Source of the DNA: an uncultured Rhizobiaceae group bacterium
GTDB lineage: Bacteria > Pseudomonadota > Alphaproteobacteria > Rhizobiales > Rhizobiaceae
Reading direction: 5' to 3'
Assembly: GCA_938010435.1 (NCBI GenBank)
Contig: CALLUS010000008.1
Span: forward strand, 186,001-250,000
Length of the DNA stretch: 64,000 nt
The notes below the pieces were generated by a model, which was given only the letters and a program-made list of their open reading frames with translations, was not told the origin of the DNA and ran no database searches. The translations under genes were made by a program, and so were the position numbers. Below, piece by piece: positions 10,095 through 18,363 of the stretch (its first letter is position 1; every line of letters begins with the position of its first letter).

Positions 10095-10874
10095 TTATCG
10101 AGGGTACAAGGTATCTGGCGTGTTAATTTCTACCTGCGGTCCTGATCTATATTCATCAATTGCAACTGTGCGGCGGGTCGCATCAATAGATGAAGATCCT
10201 CGTGGTCCAAGAAGATCAGCCGGATTTGCAACCATCGAAGCCAAGTTGGATTGACTGCCACAACCAAAGTTGTGATAATTTTTATTTTCACTACCTTTGC
10301 CCGCAACAAGATCATTTGGCCATTTTCCACAACCAGTGACACTTGCTTTGATCGCATTGTAAGACAATCGGATGGGAGCTGCAGACCCATGTTGCGCGGC
10401 GTGATAACCAGTGGTGCGAATACGGTGGACTGGGATTCCGGATTTCCGCAACGTAGCAACGACGCCTTCAGAAACTACCCTTGCAGCAGATTCATTTGGC
10501 GAGCCTGTTGGAACAAGTACGGTTATAGTTTTGCTTGCCGATTTGGCAAAGCCTTGTGCAAACCCCTGCACTGCACTCGCAGATGCAATAGGGAGAGCGT
10601 ATGCTGAACTTGCCACTGGTATATCCAGAACCTGCTCTTGTTCATCTACGATGATAGGATGGTTCTTCTTATAATTCGACGGTACAGATCCCACTGTAAA
10701 ATGATTTTTAGAGTGCCCGGCACAACTGGCCAAAGTGAATGCTGTAGCCACAAGGATTCCGGGAAGAATCGCTCTAGTGCAAAGGCCGCGACGGTTTTTA
10801 GTCGAGCTTTTCCTTGGTAAGGGCTGCAAATTTGTCTTTGAAATTAGCTTTCTCATTGTCTCGTCCTTACTCAT
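10095..10874 (-). CDS. cpaD: Pilus biogenesis lipoprotein CpaD
   Basis: Outer-membrane-associated lipoprotein of the Tad machine, 259 residues. A basic N-terminus is followed by a hydrophobic stretch and the lipobox LASC (Cys near residue 51). The CpaD domain includes the conserved CGKWPNDLVAG and NFGCGSQSNLASMVANPADL regions. The start overlaps the cpaC stop by one base (TAATG), so it is coupled to the secretin, whose folding or targeting it is thought to assist. An ATG six codons downstream is another possible start. Confidence 0.92.
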   Translation of the reverse strand: MSKDETMRKLISKTNLQPLPRKSSTKNRRGLCTRAILPGILVATAFTLASCAGHSKNHFTVGSVPSNYKKNHPIIVDEQEQVLDIPVASSAYALPIASASAVQGFAQGFAKSASKTITVLVPTGSPNESAARVVSEGVVATLRKSGIPVHRIRTTGYHAAQHGSAAPIRLSYNAIKASVTGCGKWPNDLVAGKGSENKNYHNFGCGSQSNLASMVANPADLLGPRGSSSIDATRRTVAIDEYRSGPQVEINTPDTLYPR

Positions 10875-12415
10875 TACTTGAGGATGAATCCGATAGATCC
10901 CGTATAACGGCCCTTCGGAAGCTTGCCCTGTTTAGTGCCGTACACGCGATTGACGCGGCCCATGAAATAACCCGCAGCATCAGACGCTGGCATGAAGTTT
11001 TCATCAGGCCCAGACAGTTTTTTGAGTGCCACAGGGCGAACCAAATATGGAGTCACGATGATCATCACTTCAGATTCATCACGCTGGAATTCACGGCTGC
11101 GGAACAAAGCACCAAACACTGGAATATTCTTCAGTCCCGGGTGACCAGAAATAACTTGGCGAATGTCATCTTGAACCAAACCAGCAATCACCATAGAACC
11201 ACCAGATGGAAGTTCGACCGTTGTGTCCGCTTGGCGATGGCGAATAGCTTGAAGGTTAATATCACCTCTAAATGCACTGCTGCCATGGTTTGATGGTTCG
11301 CGTACTTCTGTGTTGATCTTCAAGCTGATCCGACCTTCACTCAGTACAACAGGTCTGAATTTCAATGAAATTCCATATTCCATTTCTTCGAATGTGACCG
11401 TTGTGCCGCCATCATCGTCATTTTCTACGGCACTGGCTCTTTGTGCGCGGCCTCCAACATTGAATGAAGCTTCTTCACCTGAAATCGCAGTCAAACTCGG
11501 TTCAGCCAGTGTACGGCTGACACCCGCTGTTTCTGCAGCCTGGATTTGTGAGCTGATAGTGGTCAAACCATGAGTAGCACTTACAGATCCGCCCATGGTC
11601 GCCAAAACAGCCTGCCTTGGAATTCCTCGACCTAATGTTGAGAAATTGAAACCACCAGATGAACCGCCCAATCTGGTTGAGATTCCCAGCGCCTTAATGA
11701 CCGAGCGCTGCATTTCAACGATTTTGACCTTTAGATGAACTTGATCTTCGCCATCAACCTTCAGCAGATTGACGATCTGGCTTTCAGGCGTATCTTCAAA
11801 AAGTGAACCCGAGGAGGTTGCTGTTGTACCGCCATTACCAGATTGTTCACCACCTTGAATGAACACTTTTGCCAATCTTTCAGCTTTCGCTGCGTCCTTG
11901 GGTGAGGGAACCGTACCAGTCAAGATAATATTGTCATTGATCATTTGTGCACGAACGTCTGAATTCGGGATCAAGCGAGACATAGTGTTCTCTAATCCTG
12001 AGATGTCCCGTTCAATGGTTATTTCAAGTGAAGCCACTTGTTCGCCGCGCCCGTCAAACACAAAAATATTGGTTTGTCCTATCGCTTTGCCGAATAAATA
12101 AATGCGTCGCGATGTTCGCGTGACAGCGTCCGCGACAGCTGGATTGGCCACAAGAATATCATGAGCATCTGTTGGCAAATCGATGACAACAGACTTATTG
12201 AGGCCCAACATAATGCTTTTTGAAATATTGGCCTCTGATGCAGAAACCGTGATCCGGTTTTGCGTGTTGTTCTGTGCGAATGCCTGAGACGAAAGCGCCT
12301 GTGGCACAACAGTTGCCAAAAAAAGCGCCGAAACGCTGGCCCAGCTAATGAGGCGTGACGCCAACGGCTTCAAATCTACACCGTTTTCAGAAATATTTAG
12401 AGCGAATTTATTCAT
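10874..12415 (-). CDS. cpaC: Tad pilus outer-membrane secretin CpaC/RcpA
   Basis: Outer-membrane secretin, 513 residues, forming the pore for the Flp pilus. A long N-terminal signal region ends near SQAFA (about residue 48). A pilus-formation N-domain (residues 55-135) and a BON-like region follow, then the secretin core from about residue 230 with the late VELPSGGSMVIAGLVQDD motif. It carries the same N-domain type as the separate short protein encoded on the plus strand at 14.7 kb. It is located between cpaB and cpaD. Confidence 0.94.
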   Translation of the reverse strand: MNKFALNISENGVDLKPLASRLISWASVSALFLATVVPQALSSQAFAQNNTQNRITVSASEANISKSIMLGLNKSVVIDLPTDAHDILVANPAVADAVTRTSRRIYLFGKAIGQTNIFVFDGRGEQVASLEITIERDISGLENTMSRLIPNSDVRAQMINDNIILTGTVPSPKDAAKAERLAKVFIQGGEQSGNGGTTATSSGSLFEDTPESQIVNLLKVDGEDQVHLKVKIVEMQRSVIKALGISTRLGGSSGGFNFSTLGRGIPRQAVLATMGGSVSATHGLTTISSQIQAAETAGVSRTLAEPSLTAISGEEASFNVGGRAQRASAVENDDDGGTTVTFEEMEYGISLKFRPVVLSEGRISLKINTEVREPSNHGSSAFRGDINLQAIRHRQADTTVELPSGGSMVIAGLVQDDIRQVISGHPGLKNIPVFGALFRSREFQRDESEVMIIVTPYLVRPVALKKLSGPDENFMPASDAAGYFMGRVNRVYGTKQGKLPKGRYTGSIGFILK

Positions 12416-12473
12416 AACTGTTACTCGATTTACTTTTCATTTTATGTCGCGGGGGATGACAACAAGTTTGATC

Positions 12474-13256
12474 CTAGTTTTCGGCCTTAATCTCTTTGGT
12501 TTGGCCGTATCGGATAATTTTAACTTTCCCACGACCGCGCTTGCGAGCTTTGCCTTCTCTCTCTTGTGCATCTTCAATGCTGCGCAACACGAGAATAAGC
12601 TTGTTGCTTGCAAGGCTTTTTGCTTCAGTGATTATTTCCACTTGAGCTTCGGTTAATTCCAGCGTTGCTGTTTGTCCGACTTGCGCCTTTTGACCTTCTT
12701 GCTCTTCAATCACCTGATCAATTGCGAGAATCCTCACATTCTTTAAAACAGTCTCAGTAACTTGATCACTGTCTTTCTGATAATTGGAGATGACATCTAC
12801 TCTGTCATTTGGAAGGATAAAGCCGCCAGCAGATGTTTCTGCTTGAACCCGAATTGCCATTGCTCGTTTGCCCGCAGGCAATATCGCAGACAAATACCCA
12901 CTATCAGATCGAACTATCTTTGCTTCACGAATAGGTTCGCCTGGAAAAAATGTTGCCCGAGCAATTGTGGGAGCATACTCTTTGAGCGCTTCTGGCGCTT
13001 CTTCATCGATAATAAAACCTTGACTAACACTATCAGCAGGCCAATCCTGCCACGCGATACGAGCATCTCCGAGTGCTGAACCCATCGGAATTGTTTCACG
13101 CGCAACCAATACTTTCTTCAATTCAATTTGCGGCACAACAGCAACTGATTGTCCTGCAACAGGTGCTGGTTGGCTGTTCATGTTCATGATCATAAAACCC
13201 GCACCGAGGGCTGCTACGGATGCAACTCCGATTAGAATTAATTGAACTGGCTTCAT
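12474..13256 (-). CDS. cpaB: Flp pilus assembly protein CpaB/RcpC
   Basis: Periplasmic, membrane-anchored assembly protein, 260 residues. One N-terminal membrane segment (residues 5-25) precedes a SAF domain starting near VLVARETIPMGSALG and a C-terminal RcpC domain containing PNDRVDVISNYQ. The C-terminus is rich in Lys/Arg. It is the first gene of the cpaBCDEF-tadBC set and probably has its own promoter in the 13257-13423 gap, where a TTAACCAT motif lies about 70 bp upstream. Confidence 0.92.
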   Translation of the reverse strand: MKPVQLILIGVASVAALGAGFMIMNMNSQPAPVAGQSVAVVPQIELKKVLVARETIPMGSALGDARIAWQDWPADSVSQGFIIDEEAPEALKEYAPTIARATFFPGEPIREAKIVRSDSGYLSAILPAGKRAMAIRVQAETSAGGFILPNDRVDVISNYQKDSDQVTETVLKNVRILAIDQVIEEQEGQKAQVGQTATLELTEAQVEIITEAKSLASNKLILVLRSIEDAQEREGKARKRGRGKVKIIRYGQTKEIKAEN

Positions 13257-13323
13257 GATGATCTACTCCGGGAACACATTACGCATGGACTTAGGAATAG
13301 TTTTGTCAGCTATTGGTGTACTT

Positions 13324-13331
13324 ATGGTTAA
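13324..13331 (-). promoter_or_regulatory. CtrA-like 8-mer TTAACCAT upstream of cpaB
   Basis: The minus strand reads TTAACCAT, one of the two motif forms described for CtrA in Caulobacter. It lies 68-75 bp upstream of the cpaB start, at promoter distance. An 8-mer alone can occur by chance; support comes from similar sites before cpaA and tadD. Confidence 0.45.
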
Positions 13332-13423
13332 TGAAGCAATGAGAATTGTGGTAAACAGAATCTAAATACGGATTTATCCTGTCTGCTTATGATGCTCTCA
13401 ATCAAAACTTAAGTCACAAACGC

Positions 13424-13453
13424 AAAAGAGCCCCGCAAATACGGGGCCCTTTT
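13424..13453 (-). terminator. Rho-independent terminator after cpaA
   Basis: Hairpin with stem GCCCCG/CGGGGC and a 6-base loop. On the minus strand the stem is followed by CTTTTGCGTTTG; T-rich sequence on both sides would let it work in either direction. It ends the cpaA transcript and separates it from cpaB. Confidence 0.75.
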
Positions 13454-13474
13454 GTAGTTTTTGCACTTGGTTCA

Positions 13475-14002
13475 TTAGCCAATAGGAGTGCCTTTAAGAA
13501 TGAACTCCATCCAACCAGAATATGCAAAAATAATGATTGCTGCTGGCCCAAGCGCTGCCCCATAAGGCACGCCTTGGGTTTTATCATGCAAACGTTCTAA
13601 CCAGGGGAATCGCGTTGCAAACAAAGGCAACATAGGAAGTCGGCGGTATAAAAGAATTGCGATTGTAAGAAAACCACCCAGAATACCACCGTAAAGCAGA
13701 TAAGGAAGCGTAAAGGCTGTGCCGAACCATAAAGTAGATGCAGCCAAGAGCTTCACATCTCCACCACCCATAATACCTGCACTGAACAAGGCAAAGCCCA
13801 CAGCCAGCACCAGAAATGCAAGTCCAATGCTCCACATCGCTGTTTCCAGGCTAATGCCTGCCAATGGCGCACAAATTGCAAAAGCTATGACCAAAATAAA
13901 CGTGATCTTATTTGGAATTGTCATTGTAAAAATATCGTAGAATGTTGCGAACAACATGCAAGCGGGGAAAACTGTTAATATGACAAGTGCGGTGATGCTC
14001 AT
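13475..14002 (-). CDS. cpaA: Prepilin peptidase CpaA/TadV
   Basis: Inner-membrane aspartic peptidase (A24 family) of 175 residues that matures Flp prepilin and TadE-type pseudopilins. Both catalytic Asp sites are visible: FYDIFTMTIPN near the N-terminus (Asp about 23) and the GGGDVKLLA GxGD motif at about residue 80. Five to six membrane segments are apparent, and the N-terminal methylase domain of PilD is absent, as usual for CpaA. It has its own terminator and upstream region, so it is a separate unit between flp and cpaB. Confidence 0.93.
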   Translation of the reverse strand: MSITALVILTVFPACMLFATFYDIFTMTIPNKITFILVIAFAICAPLAGISLETAMWSIGLAFLVLAVGFALFSAGIMGGGDVKLLAASTLWFGTAFTLPYLLYGGILGGFLTIAILLYRRLPMLPLFATRFPWLERLHDKTQGVPYGAALGPAAIIIFAYSGWMEFILKGTPIG

Positions 14003-14082
14003 GATATATCCTTGAATGAACCAGCGTATGGACCGTCTTAAGTCTCGCCCAACAACTCTCGATCCGTTTTAAAGTGATGCAC

Positions 14083-14097
14083 TTAAACTTCTATTAA
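14083..14097. promoter_or_regulatory. CtrA-like full site TTAA-N7-TTAA upstream of cpaA
   Basis: Exact TTAA-N7-TTAA (spacer ACTTCTA), the consensus for full CtrA sites, about 80 bp upstream of the cpaA start and just beyond the flp terminator. Confidence 0.5.
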
Positions 14098-14113
14098 TTG
14101 TCGAATTCAAAAC

Positions 14114-14146
14114 AAAAAAAGGGTCACTCTGTTTCCAGAGTGACCC
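14114..14146 (-). terminator. Rho-independent terminator after flp
   Basis: Perfect 11-bp stem (GGGTCACTCTG/CAGAGTGACCC) with a TTTC loop. An A7 run on the plus side gives a T7 run after the hairpin on the minus strand. It directly follows the pilin gene, which fits an abundant, self-contained pilin mRNA. Confidence 0.9.
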
Positions 14147-14182
14147 AAATTCAAACTATCTTAGATAGTTCAACGTTAGCAA

Positions 14183-14359
14183 TTAGCCACCGTTTGCAGT
14201 TTGGATATGTCCACCAACTGTGTCAAACAAGCCAGAAAGCTGAGTACCAGCCAAAGTCATAGCAGTTACGCCAACAACTGAGATAAGTGCAGCCAACAGA
14301 CCGTATTCGATCGCAGTTGCACCAGATTCGTCTTTGAAGAATTTTTTGATCATTGTCAT
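14183..14359 (-). CDS. flp: Flp/PilA-type pilin subunit
   Basis: Small major pilin of 58 residues, read directly from the sequence. It starts MTMIKKFFKDESG, continues ATAIEYGLLAALISVVG and ends QTANGG. The short basic leader, a Gly-Ala-Thr cleavage zone for CpaA, the Glu-Tyr pair and one long hydrophobic helix are the Flp hallmarks. A second ATG two codons in is an alternative start. It is monocistronic, with a strong terminator just downstream, and faces the plus-strand tad genes across a 338-base gap. Confidence 0.93.
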   Translation of the reverse strand: MTMIKKFFKDESGATAIEYGLLAALISVVGVTAMTLAGTQLSGLFDTVGGHIQTANGG

Positions 14360-14697
14360 GGTATTAGTCCTTACTCCACGAGTGTTACAGCAAATATTCC
14401 GTCGGTTTGTTTCTCCGATCGGATGAGTGCAATTTACCCACGGGGGTTTAGGATCATCTTAAAAAACACGCTTAACAAAACACTAAACGTTCTGTTTGTC
14501 GCACGTGGTGAAAATTGTATGAAAATTGGTATCGCTAAGCACTGAATAGACTTCAGCGAAAACGCGAGGTTTTTTCCTATATAAAGAAGTGTAACAAACC
14601 AATCCAAATCCCAGCTTTGGTGTCCAACGATGCTTTAATGCTTATTTCACCATTCTTAGCGATACTCGTTCAAAGTGTTTTTATATGGGTGAATAGT
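14360..14697. other. Divergent promoter region between flp and the pilus N-domain gene
   Basis: AT-rich 338-base stretch without a credible gene; an in-frame GTG-type extension of the next gene reaches into it but is unlikely to be used. It holds TTAA half-sites, including TTAACAAAACACTAAAC (a near match to TTAA-N7-TTAA), and a long T-run before TATATAAAG near 14570-14587. It must contain the flp promoter and probably that of the plus-strand tad genes. No exact CtrA full site was seen. Confidence 0.5.
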
Positions 14698-15243
14698 ATG
14701 GCGTCTCCCGCTTTCTCGATTTTCGGAAGATCCGCATTGATCGGATTTTCAACTACAGCAGCTTTAGGTTTACTCTTAAGCACCGCCGCATTTGCAGCTG
14801 ACGCTGAGATTGCAACAAGCGCTCAACCAACCGTCAATGACGACTATTCGACTCGTCCATCGCTCAAAGTGACGATTGATCGTGCAAAAGTTGTACGCAT
14901 CGCAAAAACAGCCGATACAATTATTATCGGCAACCCGACTATCGTTGATGCAACTATTCAAGACGGCAGAACAATTGTTCTAACCGGCCGGGCATTTGGC
15001 GTAACCAACTTAATTATTTTGGATTCAGATGGAGAACCAATCGTTGATGAGACCATTGTTGTTGAAGGTCCCAAGCACCGAACTGTCCGTATCTACCGCC
15101 AAGCTGACCGTGAAACCTTAGCTTGCGACCCCGTATGCGAACCAACAATGACGTTGGGTGACACAAACGGCTCATTTACTATGATTGGCGCACAAATCGA
15201 AGCACGCAACAAAAGCGCTGCTGAGGCAAATGCTCTGAAATAA
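14698..15243 (+). CDS. Stand-alone pilus-formation N-domain protein (CpaC N-terminal-like)
   Basis: Secreted protein of about 181 residues from the chosen ATG. A signal peptide ends at AFA before ADAEIATS. The rest matches the pilus-formation N-terminal domain found at the front of CpaC/RcpA secretins: an SLKVTIDRAKVVRIAKTADT stretch, IVIGNP-like IIIGNPTIVDATI, and FGVTNLIILDSDGEPI. No secretin core follows. A longer reading with 27 extra residues is possible but would bury the signal peptide. It is the first of three plus-strand tad genes; its role (secretin accessory or plug) is inferred from the domain. Confidence 0.83.
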   Translation: MASPAFSIFGRSALIGFSTTAALGLLLSTAAFAADAEIATSAQPTVNDDYSTRPSLKVTIDRAKVVRIAKTADTIIIGNPTIVDATIQDGRTIVLTGRAFGVTNLIILDSDGEPIVDETIVVEGPKHRTVRIYRQADRETLACDPVCEPTMTLGDTNGSFTMIGAQIEARNKSAAEANALK

Positions 15244-15407
15244 CGCTTTCCAACCAACGCTTGATCACCGTCTGAGACATTAGTCGTTTGATGGTTATGT
15301 TAACAGTTGGTTATTCAATTCGGCAGATTTTGTCCTATTGTAATACATTTCTGCAAGTTGTTTCGCATAAGGTCTGCCCATTGATATTTTCTTGGCAGGG
15401 CTAAGTG

Positions 15408-15989
15408 ATGAAAAATATAAAAAACTTTGAAGCGCACAATGAGAATAAGGTGCGGCCTAAAAAATGGCACCGTTGGACGCGTTTCAAGAAGAATGATGAT
15501 GGAACAGCCGCAATTGAATTTGCAATTGTGGCGATGCCTTTTTTGCTTATAATTTTTGCCATTCTCGAATTTTCGTTCATATTCTTTGGTGAGCGAATTA
15601 TCCACGTTTCCACGCAAGATGCTGCCCGATTGATCAAAACCGGACAGGTTCGTTCATCAACGCATACCGAAGCACAATTTCGTGCAGAGATTTGTCAAAA
15701 CACGTTAATGAGGCTTTTCGATTGCGACAGCCTGCACATCAATGTGCAAGAGATTCCAATTCTTGGACCTCCACCCGCACTCTCTTTCAATGCGAACGGG
15801 GCGATCAATACGACCAGCTTTGGTTTCAATCCCGGCAGTGGCGCCTCGCTGAACATTGTAATGTTGTTTTATGACTGGCCTTTATTTGTGAACTGGGGCG
15901 GCTTGGGAATCGCAAACTGGTCGACGAATAGAGAAGCACTTCTAGGCACAACTCATGCCTTTATGAACGAACCATTCAGCGGTAATTAA
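15408..15989 (+). CDS. tadE: TadE-family pseudopilin
   Basis: Pseudopilin-like protein of 193 residues. An N-terminal charged leader (KKNDDGTAAIEFAIV) has the Gly followed by the conserved Glu of CpaA-processed pseudopilins. A single hydrophobic helix (about residues 44-66) and a periplasmic domain follow. The adjacent GTG (15405) could add one residue. It lies 11 bases before the next TadE/G-like gene, with which it must be cotranscribed. Confidence 0.88.
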   Translation: MKNIKNFEAHNENKVRPKKWHRWTRFKKNDDGTAAIEFAIVAMPFLLIIFAILEFSFIFFGERIIHVSTQDAARLIKTGQVRSSTHTEAQFRAEICQNTLMRLFDCDSLHINVQEIPILGPPPALSFNANGAINTTSFGFNPGSGASLNIVMLFYDWPLFVNWGGLGIANWSTNREALLGTTHAFMNEPFSGN

Positions 15990-16000
15990 GGAGAGTTCTG

Positions 16001-16630
16001 ATGAAACATTTTACCTCAAAGTATCTGACCGGATCTACTCAATCAGTCTCTTATCGCAACCGATTAAGAAGTTCTATCCAGATTTTCTTGCGCGATGAAC
16101 GTGGAACCAACGCAATTGAGTTTGCAATCGTCGCCCCTTTTTTGATCACATTGTTACTTGGCGTTTTATGGATCACAGATACAGAACGTGTCTCGACGCA
16201 AGCCAGTTTAGTATCATCGACCGTATCAGATATTATTGCCAGGTCTGCCACCGTTAATGATGACTTTATCGAGAAGACACTGTTTGCAGCTGATGCTATG
16301 ATGGGCAGTCAAGCCGACAATCTTCAAGTCTATGTTGCGGGGATCGAAAACACGGTTGTTTCATACAATCCCGATGGAACAGCAAATTACAGTCCCGTTG
16401 TTATTTGGGTCCGCAAAAAGAATATTGATGATATGATTGTTCCAGCTGTTGGCGATGTATATCCGCTCAAAGAAAGCTTAGTCGATAACGTGCCGTTTGT
16501 TGTGTCCTCACGCGTGAGAATTAAACACACACCTGTTCTTGGACCTCAAATTATGGGTGAACAAGTGTACGAATACGAACACACATTTGCTCCGCGCGCG
16601 GATTTGAAGACAGATTGCACAGACTGCTAA
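16001..16630 (+). CDS. TadE/TadG-like pilus assembly protein
   Basis: Second pseudopilin-like protein, 209 residues, with leader DERGTNAIEFAIVAPF and one membrane helix at about residues 44-62, then a periplasmic part. It lacks the von Willebrand A domain of full-length TadG and is closer to a short TadF/TadG. A GGAGAG ribosome site precedes the ATG. A strong terminator follows, closing the three-gene plus-strand tad unit. Confidence 0.84.
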   Translation: MKHFTSKYLTGSTQSVSYRNRLRSSIQIFLRDERGTNAIEFAIVAPFLITLLLGVLWITDTERVSTQASLVSSTVSDIIARSATVNDDFIEKTLFAADAMMGSQADNLQVYVAGIENTVVSYNPDGTANYSPVVIWVRKKNIDDMIVPAVGDVYPLKESLVDNVPFVVSSRVRIKHTPVLGPQIMGEQVYEYEHTFAPRADLKTDCTDC

Positions 16631-16656
16631 GTCTGGCTTCAAGGTTCAAAATAATG

Positions 16657-16690
16657 ATCGCTCTGGCAGAAATGTCAGGGCGATTTTTTT
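16657..16690 (+). terminator. Rho-independent terminator after the TadG-like gene
   Basis: Stem ATCGCTCTGGC/GTCAGGGCGAT (11 bp, two G-U pairs), loop AGAAAT, then T7. It overlaps the last codons of the convergent PhnD-like gene, so that gene's 3' end doubles as the hairpin. Confidence 0.85.
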
Positions 16691-17685
16691 GGGTTACCAC
16701 CAGCTATTTCTTCTAAACCTCTTTGCGGGACCTGCGAAGTATCTGGCACTTCAGAGCCAACAACAGTGGTCAGTTTGGAATTTCCTGCAACGAGATCAAT
16801 AACTGTTTGAAAGTCTTCTTTAGCCACAGTTGCAAATCCGCCACCCCAGTTCGGTGCGATAGCATCATAAGCGTTTATGTCAGACACCTGCAATTGATCC
16901 AAAAAGTCCCACAAAAGTGCGCGCGCCTCAGAATCCAAGCTGTTTCGTATTGTGTGGGGGCCGTTGGGAATTTCAGGAGATCGCCAAATAATACGACTGT
17001 CTTGAGCCGCGTTTCCTAACAATGAAAAAGTTGCTTGATTTGGCACTGCACGATCACTGTTCGTAGTCCTGCTGATAGATTCCCATCCAAACAGGGCTTG
17101 GGCTTCTTTCTTCTTGTAGACCTCAATTGCGGCATCAACGGTTTGCAAGTCCCGCACTTCCCATGCACCACTTTCTAAATCGATATTCTCCAAACCAAGA
17201 AGATATTTTGGTAAAATATAACCGGAAAAGGAATCCGCTCCGGGTATTGCTATGGTTTGACTTCTCAAACTAAAGAGAGATTTTCCTTCAGATGTGCGGG
17301 CAATAAGAACAGAACGGAACGATTTTGACCCGTCTTGAGCAATTGGAACAGCCAATGGTTCAACACATTTGCAAAGCACCCAAGCGGCTGAAAATGCTGT
17401 GGTGGAATAAACCGCGTATTCCACGCGGTTTTCCATTTGTGCATCAATCAAGGCCTTGTAATCCGGAGCCGTGAATATTTCCACAGGCATGGAGAGGGCT
17501 TTAGACAATGCTTGTGCGAAAGGTTTGGCACGGCGTGCTTCCAGCACCGGTCTACCACCGTCAACAACCCCTACACGAAACGTACCCAATTTATCACGCC
17601 AGTCAGCTGCTGCCGTTACAGGATGTAAAATAGAAACTGCGGTAGCAATCGTGCAAATAAGTATCTCAAAGCATTTTGGTTTCAC
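16675..17685 (-). CDS. PhnD-like periplasmic binding protein, orphan
   Basis: Periplasmic protein of 336 residues in the PhnD/phosphate-phosphonate binding family. A signal peptide ends near VTAAA (residue 27). The fold region shows FRVGVVDGG, the YAVYSTTAF cleft and FGWESISR. The start codon is GTG, with no in-frame ATG near. No permease or ATPase is adjacent, so it is not part of a visible transporter; such orphans may act as sensors or with a distant system. It converges on the tad plus-strand genes and its 3' end forms part of their terminator. The ligand is unknown. Confidence 0.72.
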   Translation of the reverse strand: MKPKCFEILICTIATAVSILHPVTAAADWRDKLGTFRVGVVDGGRPVLEARRAKPFAQALSKALSMPVEIFTAPDYKALIDAQMENRVEYAVYSTTAFSAAWVLCKCVEPLAVPIAQDGSKSFRSVLIARTSEGKSLFSLRSQTIAIPGADSFSGYILPKYLLGLENIDLESGAWEVRDLQTVDAAIEVYKKKEAQALFGWESISRTTNSDRAVPNQATFSLLGNAAQDSRIIWRSPEIPNGPHTIRNSLDSEARALLWDFLDQLQVSDINAYDAIAPNWGGGFATVAKEDFQTVIDLVAGNSKLTTVVGSEVPDTSQVPQRGLEEIAGGNPKKSP

Positions 17686-17745
17686 CAGCCTCGTTCCACA
17701 TCAAACGTTTCTTTGATTGCGCATCAAATCTGACTCGCGATAACT

Positions 17746-18363
17746 CTACAATCCCGCAAGAGATTGAAAGCCTTGATTGACGAAAATCGAAACCAGTGAA
17801 GTTACGGCAAAAAACGCAATTGCTTTGCCAACTGAAATTTCCAATGTGGTCTTAAATATTCTCACACCTGCAATGGTAACAATAACCCACGACGTGAACA
17901 CCAAGAGCACAAATGCTCCGGGAGGGCCATCAACCCCATTCACAGGCATGGCCAAAGTGGACATCCAGATCAAAGGTAAAAAACCCATACTTAAGATCGC
18001 CGCAGCCCAATTGTTGACGATAACAGCATCGGGAAATCTACTCTGTTCATCGCTGGTTCGGCACAACAGATACAAAGCAAGGAATGATGCAACATAGCCC
18101 AAGAATGCGATACAAATGCGCAGGAAAATATAAGCGGGCTTGGAATAAGCGCCTTCTTTGGCCGCATCTCCGCTGACGTTATAAATCATGGACAAACCCG
18201 ACGTATCAATCAACAACATGAGAACTACACCCCAAAACGACAACCAAAATCCGGTCGTTGAATGGTCGATTTTAGCCATGCCATTTGCACTACCAAGCAT
18301 GATATCGAGTGAGCCACCCAGATTGTCGATCAAGCCCGGTCTATTTTCTTGCTTGTCACTCAT
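17746..18363 (-). CDS. Conserved polytopic membrane protein downstream of dapE (Yip1-like)
   Basis: Hydrophobic protein of 205 residues with about five membrane segments: roughly residues 42-62, 80-103, 118-138, 148-166 and 178-198. It resembles the Yip1-type small membrane families seen in alphaproteobacteria, but no motif fixes its function. The start overlaps the dapE stop by 4 bases (ATGA), so it is cotranslated with dapE. Cysteines and charged clusters that would suggest an enzyme are lacking. Confidence 0.65.
   Translation of the reverse strand: MSDKQENRPGLIDNLGGSLDIMLGSANGMAKIDHSTTGFWLSFWGVVLMLLIDTSGLSMIYNVSGDAAKEGAYSKPAYIFLRICIAFLGYVASFLALYLLCRTSDEQSRFPDAVIVNNWAAAILSMGFLPLIWMSTLAMPVNGVDGPPGAFVLLVFTSWVIVTIAGVRIFKTTLEISVGKAIAFFAVTSLVSIFVNQGFQSLAGL

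Noticed and set aside
14440-14500. TTAA-N9-TTAA and TTAAC..CTAAAC in the flp promoter gap as CtrA sites
   Set aside because: Spacing or bases depart from the two known motif forms, so they were only mentioned in the gap entry.
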